Source: Pseudolabrys sp.
GTDB taxonomy: Bacteria; Pseudomonadota; Alphaproteobacteria; Rhizobiales; Xanthobacteraceae
Reading direction: 5' to 3'
Assembly (NCBI GenBank): GCA_022841665.1
Contig: JALHRB010000004.1
Coordinates: 62,001 to 126,000 of the forward strand
DNA length: 64,000 bases
Made by a program: the position numbers and the translations under genes. Shown piece by piece: positions 20,162 through 28,730 of this stretch (within the stretch, counting starts at the first letter, position 1; the number at the start of each line of letters is the position of its first letter). The notes beneath the pieces were generated by a model. That model searched no databases and was not told the origin of the DNA. It saw only the letters and a list, made by a program, of their open reading frames with translations.

Positions 20162-20460
20162 AGGTCCGCTTCACCCGGCCGGCGCAGATCGATCTCCAAC
20201 GCATCCACACTTACGTCAGCGATGATAATCCGGCCGAGGCGTCGCGCCTGATCGCGCGGTTGATCGAGCATGCGCGGGCGCTCGGCCGCACACCGCATGA
20301 GGGCCGGTCGACGGATGAGCCGAATGCCCGGGTCATCGTGGTGCCGCGGCTGCGCTATTTTATTTTCTACGCGGTCGAAGGCGACGAGGTGCATATCACG
20401 CATATACGCCACACATCGCGGCGCAGACCGCCCGGCTGGCGGCGCGAAGCCAAGGATTGA
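20158..20460 (+). CDS. ParE/RelE-family toxin
   Basis: MKVRFTRPAQIDLQRIHTYVSDDNPAEASRLIARLIEHARALGRTPHEGR...VPRLRYFIFYAVEGDEVHITHIRHTSRR, typical ParE. Confidence 0.88.
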   Translation: MKVRFTRPAQIDLQRIHTYVSDDNPAEASRLIARLIEHARALGRTPHEGRSTDEPNARVIVVPRLRYFIFYAVEGDEVHITHIRHTSRRRPPGWRREAKD

Positions 20461-20471
20461 TGAAGGAGCGG

Positions 20472-20523
20472 AGGCTGGTGCTGCCGGAGTGGATTGAACA
20501 CTCGACCTCCCCCTTACCAAGGG
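20472..20523. repeat. 52-bp direct repeat within tRNA-Thr gene (att-like, copy B)
   Basis: Exact match to 19827-19878. Confidence 0.93.
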
Positions 20524-20550
20524 GGTGCTCTACCACTGAGCTACGGCAGC
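20476..20550 (-). tRNA. tRNA-Thr (GGT)
   Basis: Reverse complement GCTGCCGTAGCTCAGTGGTAGAGCACCCCCTTGGTAAGGGGGAGGTCGAGTGTTCAATCCACTCCGGCAGCACCA folds as cloverleaf; anticodon GGT; CCA encoded. Confidence 0.95.
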
Positions 20551-20635
20551 GCCGAGGCGAGCGAATATCCGATCGTTGCCGCGATGTCGAGCCTCACGCT
20601 TGCCGGCCGCGCGCGCGCCTTTTATCCCTGTCCCC

Positions 20636-20824
20636 ATGACGGCAGGAAGCGGCAAATCCGGCGATCGGCGGCGCGCCGAGCGGCTCAAGGCGGCGCTGCG
20701 CGACAATCTCAAGCGCCGCAAGGCGCAGGAGAAGGCCCGCGCGGCCGCCGATGCCGTCAAGCCAAAGCCCCACGATTCCGCCGGAATTAGCCCCGAAATT
20801 GCGGCCTCCAAGCCAAAAGGCTAG
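20636..20824 (+). CDS. Small basic conserved hypothetical protein
   Basis: [42 protein letters not shown]... upstream of murA. Confidence 0.55.
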   Translation: MTAGSGKSGDRRRAERLKAALRDNLKRRKAQEKARAAADAVKPKPHDSAGISPEIAASKPKG

Positions 20825-20910
20825 TAACCGTCCCCTTGTCCGGGCCTTGCATGGAACGGACGGCGGTTCTAGCTGATTGTCTGGCCGCCAGGGCCTGCAA
20901 GCGGGGCGAG

Positions 20911-22200
20911 ATGGATCGGATCAAGATTGTCGGCGGCCAACGGCTGAACGGGACCATCCCGATCTCCGGCGCCAAGAACGCCACGCTGCCCTTGATGATC
21001 GCGAGCCTGCTCACCGAGGAGCCGCTGGTCCTCGAGAACGTGCCGCGGCTCGCCGACGTCATCCAGCTCCAGCGCATCCTCGGCAATCACGGCGTCGACG
21101 TGACGATCGAGGGCAAGAAGCCCGGCGCCGATCCCAATCACGGCCGCACCATCCAGCTTTCCGCCCGAACAATCGTCGACACCACCGCGCCCTACGAGCT
21201 CGTCTCGAAAATGCGCGCGAGCTTCTGGGTGATCGCGCCTTTGGTGGCGCGCATGGGCGAGGCCAAGGTCTCGATGCCCGGCGGCTGCGCCATCGGCACG
21301 CGCCCGGTCGACCTGCTCATCATGGCGCTGGAGGCGCTCGGCGCCGAGATCGAGATCGAAGCCGGCTATGTCATCGCCCGCGCCAAAAAAGGCCTGCGCG
21401 GCGGCGAGATCGTCTTCCCCAAGGTCACCGTCGGCGGCACCCACACCGCGCTGATGGCGGCGGCGCTCGCCCGCGGCACCAGCGTGATCGAGAACGCCGC
21501 GCGCGAGCCCGAGATCGGCGACGTCGCCGACTGCCTCAACAAGATGGGCGCCAAGATTTCCGGCGCCGGCACCGCGCGCATCGTGGTGGAGGGCGTGGCC
21601 CGCCTTTCCGGCACGCGCCACGCCGTGCTGCCCGACCGCATCGAGACCGGCACCTACGCCATGGCGGTGGCGATGACCGGCGGCGACGTGCTGTTGCAGA
21701 ATACGCGGCCGGATTTGCTGCAGGCCGCGCTCGACGTGCTGGAGCAGGCCGGCGCCACGGTGACGCCGACCAACGAGGGCATCCGCATCGCGCGCAATGG
21801 TTCAGGCCTGATGCCGGTCGACGTGACCACCGCGCCGTTCCCCGGCTTCCCGACCGACTTGCAGGCGCAGTTGATGGCGCTGATGTCGCGCGCCAAGGGC
21901 ACCTCGCGCATCACCGAGACCATCTTCGAGAACCGTTTCATGCACGTGCAGGAGCTCTCGCGCCTGGGTGCGCGCATCAAGCTCAACGGCGAAACGGCGA
22001 CCATCGAAGGCGTCGAGCGGCTGAAAGGCGCGCAGGTGATGGCGACCGATTTACGCGCGTCGGTGTCGCTGGTGATCGCCGGGCTGGCCGCCGAAGGCGA
22101 GACCACGGTCAACCGCGTCTATCACCTCGACCGCGGCTTCGAGAAGCTCGAGGAAAAGCTCGCCGCCTGCGGCGCGGCCATCGAGCGGATCAGCGATTGA
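20911..22200 (+). CDS. murA: UDP-N-acetylglucosamine 1-carboxyvinyltransferase
   Basis: [34 protein letters not shown]...[15 protein letters not shown]...[17 protein letters not shown]. Confidence 0.97.
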   Translation: MDRIKIVGGQRLNGTIPISGAKNATLPLMIASLLTEEPLVLENVPRLADVIQLQRILGNHGVDVTIEGKKPGADPNHGRTIQLSARTIVDTTAPYELVSKMRASFWVIAPLVARMGEAKVSMPGGCAIGTRPVDLLIMALEALGAEIEIEAGYVIARAKKGLRGGEIVFPKVTVGGTHTALMAAALARGTSVIENAAREPEIGDVADCLNKMGAKISGAGTARIVVEGVARLSGTRHAVLPDRIETGTYAMAVAMTGGDVLLQNTRPDLLQAALDVLEQAGATVTPTNEGIRIARNGSGLMPVDVTTAPFPGFPTDLQAQLMALMSRAKGTSRITETIFENRFMHVQELSRLGARIKLNGETATIEGVERLKGAQVMATDLRASVSLVIAGLAAEGETTVNRVYHLDRGFEKLEEKLAACGAAIERISD

Positions 22201-22212
22201 GCGATCCGGTGC

Positions 22213-22252
22213 GTAGGGTGGGCTAAGGCGCGTCAGCGCCGAGCCCACCGGC
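22213..22252. repeat. Short inverted repeat (tagggtgggctaaggcgcgtcagcgccgagcccacc)
   Basis: GGTGGGC ... GCCCACC with inner GCGC palindrome, immediately downstream of murA. Confidence 0.6.
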
Positions 22253-22367
22253 GGCGTTTAGGCAGGCCGGACCTATTTGCAAAAACCATTGATTCCAATA
22301 TATAAAACGACTGACGCGCCGCCGGGAGTGGCCCGACGACGCGCCAGCTTCTAGGTGGTGGTTGCAT
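22233..22367 (-). CDS. Candidate mini-ORF (44 aa) with near-perfect Shine-Dalgarno
   Basis: AAAGGAGGTGATGGTCATG then MQPPPRSWRVVGPLPAARQSFYILESMVFANRSGLPKRRRWARR*. Confidence 0.35.
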   Translation of the reverse strand: MQPPPRSWRVVGPLPAARQSFYILESMVFANRSGLPKRRRWARR

Positions 22368-22590
22368 GACCATCACCTCCTTTACCGGGGCTGCCGCGCC
22401 AACCCCGGGCCTGCGTTGGGCGGTCCTTTCAAACCTCCCCTGACCGGCTCGCCCGGTCTGCCGACTGCATTAGGAAACGCGGTCCTAGTGCAGCCGGGAT
22501 TCTGCTCCCCGGGCAGGCCGGTCCACAGCCGACCGCCCGGGGCTCCCTCCCCAAAGACCGCATGCAGCCATTGGGAAGCTCTAGCGACGG

Positions 22591-23412
22591 CTAACTGCCG
22601 TCGCCCGCCACTCCAGTGACATGGACGTAATTGCCGTCGCCGTCTGACTGGAATTCCGGCCACCGCGACAAATAGATCGTCAGTGCGCCGAGCGATTTCT
22701 TCTCCGTCCCCATGATGCCGACGTTCATGAGGTGCTCCAGAATTTGGGTGCGGTGAGCTTTCCGATACTTGCGCTTTCCCAAATATCGCGCCGTTTCTTC
22801 TTTTATCCGCTCCTCTTTCGTCATCGGCACGACCTTAAATCCAGGTGCTACGCCAACGCCGGTCGGGTGCGGGTCTGAATTAGGAAGCACGTATTTCTTC
22901 CCCCGCTTATCGAGCACGCCATCGGCGCGCATACGCTTCATGGCGATGTAGATGTAGTCGGCACCTACCTTCTTGATTTCTTCGGGGATGCTGTAGTCAC
23001 CCACAAATGCCAGCCAGACATCCTGCGGGTCAAAGCCCTCAGGCTTGTCACGTCCGATGCGAAGCGCATGCTGCCGGAGGAACTCATCAGCGGGAGCCAA
23101 CGGCTTCCCGGGGCGGCCCGGGCCTTCGGCCGCATTGGCGTTCGGGGGAGCATCAAGCGAATCAGCTACGATGCGGGCGGGGGGCAAGGGTCCCGTTGCG
23201 TCGCCAAGCCGTTCCTTTTCCGCATCTTCGAAAACCCGCAGTCTCTGCTGTAGAACCTCAATACGCGCTAATACGGGGGCGTATTCAGTCAGGAGATTGC
23301 GCAATTCGCCGGCCCACCGGTCCTTATCGGACACGGTGAAAAGCGCCGTATCGGTGGGTGCTCCTCCAGCCTTGGTTTTCAAGATCTCGGGCATAGTCCG
23401 TATATTCGTCAT
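22591..23412 (-). CDS. Hypothetical protein (273 aa)
   Basis: MTNIRTMPEILKTKAGGAPTDTALFTVSDKDRWAGELRNLL...; no recognised family. Confidence 0.65.
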   Translation of the reverse strand: MTNIRTMPEILKTKAGGAPTDTALFTVSDKDRWAGELRNLLTEYAPVLARIEVLQQRLRVFEDAEKERLGDATGPLPPARIVADSLDAPPNANAAEGPGRPGKPLAPADEFLRQHALRIGRDKPEGFDPQDVWLAFVGDYSIPEEIKKVGADYIYIAMKRMRADGVLDKRGKKYVLPNSDPHPTGVGVAPGFKVVPMTKEERIKEETARYLGKRKYRKAHRTQILEHLMNVGIMGTEKKSLGALTIYLSRWPEFQSDGDGNYVHVTGVAGDGS

Positions 23413-23527
23413 GATTTATGCCCCGTCAACCAGTATCTGGCCATCTCTCCCCTTCCTTGTTGAAAATGGTAATAAGGCACCGTTACGTTCATGGCGGTTG
23501 CGGAGCGCCGAATCTCTTCTAGGACTA

Positions 23528-23556
23528 TTGACCCATCCTATCTTCTAGACTATATT
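23528..23556 (+). promoter_or_regulatory. Candidate sigma70 promoter (TTGACC-N17-TATATT)
   Basis: ttgacc 23528-23533, 17-nt spacer, tatatt 23551-23556. Confidence 0.6.
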
Positions 23557-23562
23557 CCTCGA

Positions 23563-24075
23563 ATCCCGCCCCAATTCGAGGGGTGTCTGATCAGCGTCTC
23601 CAGACGCGGGGCGGGGAGCGGTGGCCGGGGAATGACCTTGCATCGGAGATGCGGTGCGAGGGCCCGGCGGTCCAAGCCGCGACCGTCCCCGCCCGACGTC
23701 GTCGGGCCGAGGACCCTGATGGCCAGTGGCCGCACCCCCGTCAGAGGGGCCGGCCCGAGCGCCTGGTCCTCCAGGTAGTACGCGCGCTAGCGCGAAAACC
23801 TAGCGCCATTAAACGCCCGCCTGCCTGGGACCGTCGCGGAGCAGACCTCAAACACCGCGCGCGGGACGCCATGGGTTGGGCGGACTTGCGGCAGCCTGCC
23901 ACACCATTCAAATCCGGATGGCGCGGCGGGCAAACGGACTTCGACATGCCTCGATGTCGCGAGGCGTCGAGGCCCGCGGGTCCTCCGGGACCCAATGGCG
24001 TCCCGCGCGCCCTCGCGCTTTCTTTCAGGGCAGCGGCGAAGAGGAAGACCGGCCGCCCCGGGCCGCGATAAAGAA
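23563..24075 (+). ncRNA. Candidate structured non-coding RNA, identity unknown
   Basis: About 500 bp of very GC-rich, hairpin-dense sequence directly downstream of the 23528-23556 promoter; several perfect short hairpins (cgtctccagacg, gcatcggagatgc, cccgacgtcgtcggg, cctggtcctccagg, gggtcctccgggaccc); ORFs on both strands have no convincing RBS or family. Confidence 0.35.
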
Positions 24076-24100
24076 CAGGGGCGGCGGAGCTATGTTTGCT

Positions 24101-24205
24101 GTCATTCCGGGCGAGCGAGCGCAGCGAGTGAGACCCGGAATCCAGTACGCCGTGCCCTCTCGATGTGCTGCGGCGTACTGGGTCCCCGCCTTCGCGGGGA
24201 CGACG
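24101..24205. repeat. Intergenic paired palindromic repeat (copy 2)
   Basis: gtcattccgggcgagcg...cagtacgccgtgcc...gcggcgtactgggtccccgccttcgcggggacgac. Confidence 0.75.
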
Positions 24206-24280
24206 TTCGCACCTGCGGGCCGTCTTTACTCGCCCGCATGGCTCCGTCACTCTCCGCCGCGCAATGCAGGAGATAAGCCA

Positions 24281-24985
24281 GTGGCCTCAATCAAAATCAT
24301 GAGCGCGGGCGCAGTGAAGGCGATGGTCGCCGCTTTGGGCGCGGAGTTCGAGCGCGCGAGCGGCCACACGCTCGACCTCAATTTCGGCACCGCCGGCTCG
24401 CTGCGCGAGCGCATCAAGAGCGGCGAGAAAGCCGACCTCATCGTCCTGTCGGAATCGGCGATCGCCGAACTGGCCAAGCTCGGCCTGGTCGACGCTGCCA
24501 GCGTCACCGATCTCGGCCGCACCGTCACCGGCGTCGTCGTGCGCGAAGGCGCGCCCAGGCCCGACATCTCCACGCCCGAGGCCTTCAAGCAGGCGCTGCG
24601 CAACGCGGCTTCGGTCGCCTATACCGATCCCAAGGCCGGCGGCTCCGGCGGCATCATGTTCGCCGGCCTGCTGCAAAAGATAGGGCTGGCCGACGAGGTG
24701 AATGCCAAGGCCGTGCTCTGCAAAGGCGGCTTCGACGTGTCGACCACCGTGGCCGAAGGCCGCGCCGCGCTCGGCACCACTTTCATCAGCGAAGCCTTGC
24801 CGGTGAAGGGCCTGACCGTGGTCGGCCCGCTGCCGGGCGACCTGCATAACGCCAACACCTATACGGCCGCGCTCGGCGCCGGCAGCGCGTCGGCGGAGGC
24901 CGCGCGCGCCTTCCTGCGCAAGCTCACCGACCCTGCGGGCCGGGCGCGCTGGTCGGCGGCCGGCCTGGAGCCCGCCTTTTCGTAA
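24281..24985 (+). CDS. ModA-like extracellular substrate-binding protein
   Basis: GTG start after aggaga; SIKIMSAGAVKAMVAALGAEFERASGHTLDLNFGTAGSLRERIKSGEKADLIVLSESAIAEL... Confidence 0.8.
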   Translation: MASIKIMSAGAVKAMVAALGAEFERASGHTLDLNFGTAGSLRERIKSGEKADLIVLSESAIAELAKLGLVDAASVTDLGRTVTGVVVREGAPRPDISTPEAFKQALRNAASVAYTDPKAGGSGGIMFAGLLQKIGLADEVNAKAVLCKGGFDVSTTVAEGRAALGTTFISEALPVKGLTVVGPLPGDLHNANTYTAALGAGSASAEAARAFLRKLTDPAGRARWSAAGLEPAFS

Positions 24986-25206
24986 GTCGCGTGTCCCGGG
25001 CGCGGTGCAGCGTGAGCCTTTTGGCGAACGGTGCGCCGCAGACCCGGGACCGTCGCGAATGCCGAGCTTGGGACGGCCCCGGATCTGCGGCGCGTCATAT
25101 CGCTTCGCTCATGCCGCACCGCGTCCGGGGCAGGGAGCACAAGCGGCCTTGCGGCTGCGGGTGGGCTTGCCTAGGTAGGCCATGAAGGGAGCCGAGGAGC
25201 GCACCG

Positions 25207-25680
25207 ATGGACAACAAAGCGGCCCAGCTTAAATTCGTCGTCCTCGATGAGGAGGATCTGGAGGTCGTCTCCACCCACCTGCAGGACGCCGTCGTGAAGG
25301 TCGCCGACGTGCTCTGGCGGCCGGCCGAAAAGCGCCTGGTCGTGGCGCTCAACCGCTTCGACTGGGAGGGCGCGCAATCGGCTTCCCCCGAATACCGCCG
25401 CCGCCGCTCGGCGCTCCGCTTCGAGCGGGCGCTATCCTGCAAATGCCGCAACGTGGATCAGGCCGCCAAGGACGGGGTGCTCAACCTCCTGGCGGTCGAG
25501 TTTGCCGAGACCGAAGCTCCGTCCGGCGTGGTCACGCTCATCTTTTCCGGCGGGGCGGCGTTGCGACTCGAGGTCGAATGCCTGGAGGCCGAACTGGCCG
25601 ACCTTGGCCCGATGTGGACGACCGCGGCCTGCCCGGCCCATGCCGGGCTGGATGAAGCCAGGCCGGCTACGCGGCGTTAA
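25207..25680 (+). CDS. DUF2948 family protein
   Basis: MDNKAAQLKFVVLDEEDLEVVSTHLQDAVVKVADVLWRPAEKRLVVALNRFDWE; adjacent to hisD as is common in Rhizobiales. Confidence 0.85.
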   Translation: MDNKAAQLKFVVLDEEDLEVVSTHLQDAVVKVADVLWRPAEKRLVVALNRFDWEGAQSASPEYRRRRSALRFERALSCKCRNVDQAAKDGVLNLLAVEFAETEAPSGVVTLIFSGGAALRLEVECLEAELADLGPMWTTAACPAHAGLDEARPATRR

Positions 25681-25784
25681 CGGCCGCCACACTGCAATAG
25701 ATTCTGGTTCAGAACCCGCCCGGCGGATTGATATTTGCCGGTTCCGGTGGCGTAGTGGCCCCGCTTCTCAAACAGGGGTCGACC

Positions 25785-26027
25785 ATGCGCAAACTGATTC
25801 TCGCCGCCGGGCTGCTGCTCGGCGTGGCGTTGCTCGGCGGAACGCCGGCCAAAGCCGAACTCGGCTGCGTCTGCGCCAAGCTTGGCGCGCCGCTTCTCTG
25901 CACCTCCGGGGTCACCGCCTGCACGATGCAGGGTGGCGGCGCTTGCGTGCTGCCGTGCGACTACCAAGCGCCGGCAAAGAAGAAGATGGCCAAGGCTAAG
26001 GCCAAGGCGACGAAGAAAAAAATGTAA
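25785..26027 (+). CDS. Small secreted cysteine-containing protein with Lys/Ala-rich tail
   Basis: MRKLILAAGLLLGVALLGGTPAKAELGCVCAKLGAPLLCTSGVTACTMQGGGACVLPCDYQAPAKKKMAKAKAKATKKKM; signal peptide and 6 Cys. Confidence 0.65.
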   Translation: MRKLILAAGLLLGVALLGGTPAKAELGCVCAKLGAPLLCTSGVTACTMQGGGACVLPCDYQAPAKKKMAKAKAKATKKKM

Positions 26028-26050
26028 CACGGCGTTAGTGCCGGCTGCCG

Positions 26051-26084
26051 AAAGGCTCCGCCTCACGGCGGGGCCTTTGTTTTT
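26051..26084 (+). terminator. Rho-independent terminator
   Basis: aaaggctccgcc-tcac-ggcggggccttt followed by gttttt. Confidence 0.8.
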
Positions 26085-26169
26085 AAGGCTTTGCGGCGCG
26101 CAGGGTTGACGGCAGGGCGCGCATAACCCATTGACCTATATAAAGGTCAGGGCCCGCGGGACCGAACTC

Positions 26170-27465
26170 ATGCCGCTGCGTTTGGACAGTCAAAGCGCCG
26201 ATTTTGCCGAGCGTTTCCGCGCTCTGCTGGCGGTCAAGCGCGAGGCCGCGCAGGACGTCGAGCAGGCGGTGCGCGGCATCATCGCCGACGTCGCGGCGCG
26301 CGGCGACGAGGCGCTGATCGAACTGACGGCGAAGTTCGACCGGCTCGACCTGCGCAAGGCCGGCATCCGCGTGACCGCCGCCGAGATCGACGCCGCCGCG
26401 CAGGCATGCGACCCGCAGGCGCTCGCCGCGCTCAAGCTCGCGCGCGACCGCATCGAAGCCTATCACCTCAAGCAGAAGCCCAAGGACGAGCGCTGGACCG
26501 ACGCGCTCGGCGTCGAGATGGGCGCCAAGTGGACGGCGATCGAGGCCGCCGGCCTCTACGTGCCGGGCGGCACGGCGGCCTATCCGTCCTCGGTGCTGAT
26601 GAACGCCGTGCCGGCCAAGGTCGCCGGCTGCCCGCGGCTGGTCATGGTGGTGCCGGCGCCGGACGGCCGGCTCAGCCCCCTGGTGCTGGCGGCGGCCAAG
26701 CTCGCCGGCGTCGACGAGGTCTACCGCGTCGGCGGCGCCCAAGCGGTCGCCGCGCTCGCCTACGGCACCCCCACCATCGCCCCCGTCGCCAAGATCGTCG
26801 GCCCGGGCAATGCCTATGTCGCCGCCGCCAAGCGCCTCGTCTTCGGCAAGGTCGGCATCGATATGATCGCCGGTCCGTCCGAGGTGCTCATTCTCGCTGA
26901 CAAGACGGGCAATGCCGACTGGATCGCCGCCGATCTTTTGGCGCAGGCCGAACACGACGTCAGCGCGCAGTCGATCCTGATCACCGACGACGCCGCGCTC
27001 GCCGCCGAGGTCGAGAAGGCGGTCGAGTCGCAGCTCAAGACTTTGCCGCGCGCGGATGTCGCCGGCGCGTCGTGGCGCGACTTCGGCGCCATCGTCATGG
27101 TGCCGAAGCTTGCCGACGCCGTGCCGCTGGTCGACGCGCTGGCGCCCGAGCATCTTGAGATCGCTGCCGAAGACGCCGAGGCGCTGACCGCGCGTATCCG
27201 CAATGCCGGCGCGATCTTCATCGGCGCGCACACGCCCGAAGCCATCGGCGATTACGTCGCCGGCTCCAACCACGTGCTGCCGACGGCGCGCTCGGCGCGC
27301 TTCTCCTCGGGCTTGAGCGTGCTCGACTTCATGAAGCGCACGTCGCTCTTGAAATGCGGCCCCGATCAGCTGCGCGCGCTCGGACCCGCGGCCATCGCGC
27401 TCGGCGAAGCGGAAGGACTGAGCGCGCACGCCCGCTCGGTGGCGATCCGCCTCAATCTGCGATGA
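26170..27465 (+). CDS. hisD: Histidinol dehydrogenase
   Basis: [58 protein letters not shown]. Confidence 0.96.
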   Translation: MPLRLDSQSADFAERFRALLAVKREAAQDVEQAVRGIIADVAARGDEALIELTAKFDRLDLRKAGIRVTAAEIDAAAQACDPQALAALKLARDRIEAYHLKQKPKDERWTDALGVEMGAKWTAIEAAGLYVPGGTAAYPSSVLMNAVPAKVAGCPRLVMVVPAPDGRLSPLVLAAAKLAGVDEVYRVGGAQAVAALAYGTPTIAPVAKIVGPGNAYVAAAKRLVFGKVGIDMIAGPSEVLILADKTGNADWIAADLLAQAEHDVSAQSILITDDAALAAEVEKAVESQLKTLPRADVAGASWRDFGAIVMVPKLADAVPLVDALAPEHLEIAAEDAEALTARIRNAGAIFIGAHTPEAIGDYVAGSNHVLPTARSARFSSGLSVLDFMKRTSLLKCGPDQLRALGPAAIALGEAEGLSAHARSVAIRLNLR

Positions 27466-27956
27466 ACCCCAGCAAACCTCACGCCGGCGGCAAGCAGCGC
27501 CTCGTTGCGGTCACGCTCGATGAGGAATCGATCGGCCGCTCCAACCCGGACGTCGAGCACGAGCGGCAGGTCGCGATCTACGATCTCCTGGAGCAGAACA
27601 TGTTCGCGCCGGTCGGCCATGCCGGCGGTCCTTACGCGCTGTTCCTCTCCATCAACGGCAACCGGCTGGTCTTCGACATCCGCCAGGAGGACGGCAAGCC
27701 GGTGGTCGCGCATCTGTTTTCGCTGACGCCGCTGCGGCGGATCGTGAAGGACTACTACATGATCTGCGACAGCTACTATCAGGCGATCCGCACCGCCACG
27801 CCCGACAAGATCGAGGCGATCGACATGGGCCGCCGCGGCATCCACAACGAGGGCTCGCGCATCCTGATGGAGCGGCTGAAGGACAAGGTGAAGATCGACG
27901 TCGATACCGCGCGCCGCCTGTTCACGCTGATCTGCGTGCTGCATTGGAAGGGGTGA
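27462..27956 (+). CDS. UPF0262 family protein
   Basis: [36 protein letters not shown]...; overlaps hisD stop. Confidence 0.9.
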   Translation: MNPSKPHAGGKQRLVAVTLDEESIGRSNPDVEHERQVAIYDLLEQNMFAPVGHAGGPYALFLSINGNRLVFDIRQEDGKPVVAHLFSLTPLRRIVKDYYMICDSYYQAIRTATPDKIEAIDMGRRGIHNEGSRILMERLKDKVKIDVDTARRLFTLICVLHWKG

Positions 27957-27989
27957 CGCAGTGTCACGCAGGCCCTATCTCACACTCCG

Positions 27990-28074
27990 CTCATTCCCGC
28001 GAAAGCGGGAATCCAGCGCGGCATATGACGTAACTGCAATGCCGCTCCGGGTCCCCGCTTTCGAGGGGACGAAC
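27990..28074. repeat. Intergenic paired palindromic repeat (copy 3)
   Basis: ctcattcccgcgaaagcgggaatccagcg...ctccgggtccccgctttcgaggggacg. Confidence 0.7.
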
Positions 28075-28084
28075 GGAGAGTAAA

Positions 28085-28549
28085 TTGGCCGCCGAGCGCT
28101 CCTCGCGCCCCCAGGCGGTGCTATTCGCCTGCGGCCAGAACGCGGTGCGCTCGCCGATGGCCGCCGGCCTGTTCCGCGAATTGTTCGGCAAGTCGGTCTA
28201 TGTCGCCTCCGCCGGCGTGCAGAAGGGCGAACTCGATCCTTTCGTGGTCGCGGTGATGGAGGAGATCGGCATCGACATCGCACGCCACAAGCCGGCGACC
28301 TTCGAGGACCTCGAGGATATGGAAGGGCTCAACTTCGACCTGATCGTCACGCTGTCGCCGCCCGCGCACCACAAGGCGCTGGAGTTGACCCGCACCATCG
28401 CCTCCGAGGTTGAGTATTGGCCGACCGTCGATCCCACCGCCGCCGAGGGCAGCCGCGAGCAGAAGCTCGATGCCTACCGGCAGGTGCGCGACCAATTGAT
28501 GAAGCAAATCCGGGCGCGCTTCGGGCGGTCCGGCTCGGTTAACGAGTGA
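28085..28549 (+). CDS. Low-molecular-weight phosphatase / ArsC-like protein
   Basis: TTG start; VLFACGQNAVRSPMAAGLFRELFG P-loop motif. Confidence 0.85.
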   Translation: MAAERSSRPQAVLFACGQNAVRSPMAAGLFRELFGKSVYVASAGVQKGELDPFVVAVMEEIGIDIARHKPATFEDLEDMEGLNFDLIVTLSPPAHHKALELTRTIASEVEYWPTVDPTAAEGSREQKLDAYRQVRDQLMKQIRARFGRSGSVNE

Positions 28550-28560
28550 GCTTAAACGTT

Positions 28561-28650
28561 GTCATGGCCGGGCTCGTCCCGGCCATCCCGCTTAGGAAGG
28601 CACGGCCTTGCCTTGCTTATCGGGGTCACCGGGACAAGCCCGGTGACGAC
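28561..28650. repeat. Intergenic palindromic repeat (copy 4)
   Basis: gtcatggccgggctcgtcccggccat ... ggggtcaccgggacaagcccggtgacgac. Confidence 0.7.
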
Positions 28651-28730
28651 AGAGTCACAGATTGTGAACCGCACGCCCTTCCGGTAGTTTCCGCGGCCTG
28701 CTCGTCCCGTCCTGGAATCGCATCGCCCCA

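Noticed and set aside
23927-23950. tmRNA 5' end similarity (GGGCAAACGGACTTCGACATGCC)
   Set aside because: No recognisable tag ORF (ANDN...), no clear T-arm/CCA acceptor upstream; kept only as a hint within the unknown structured interval
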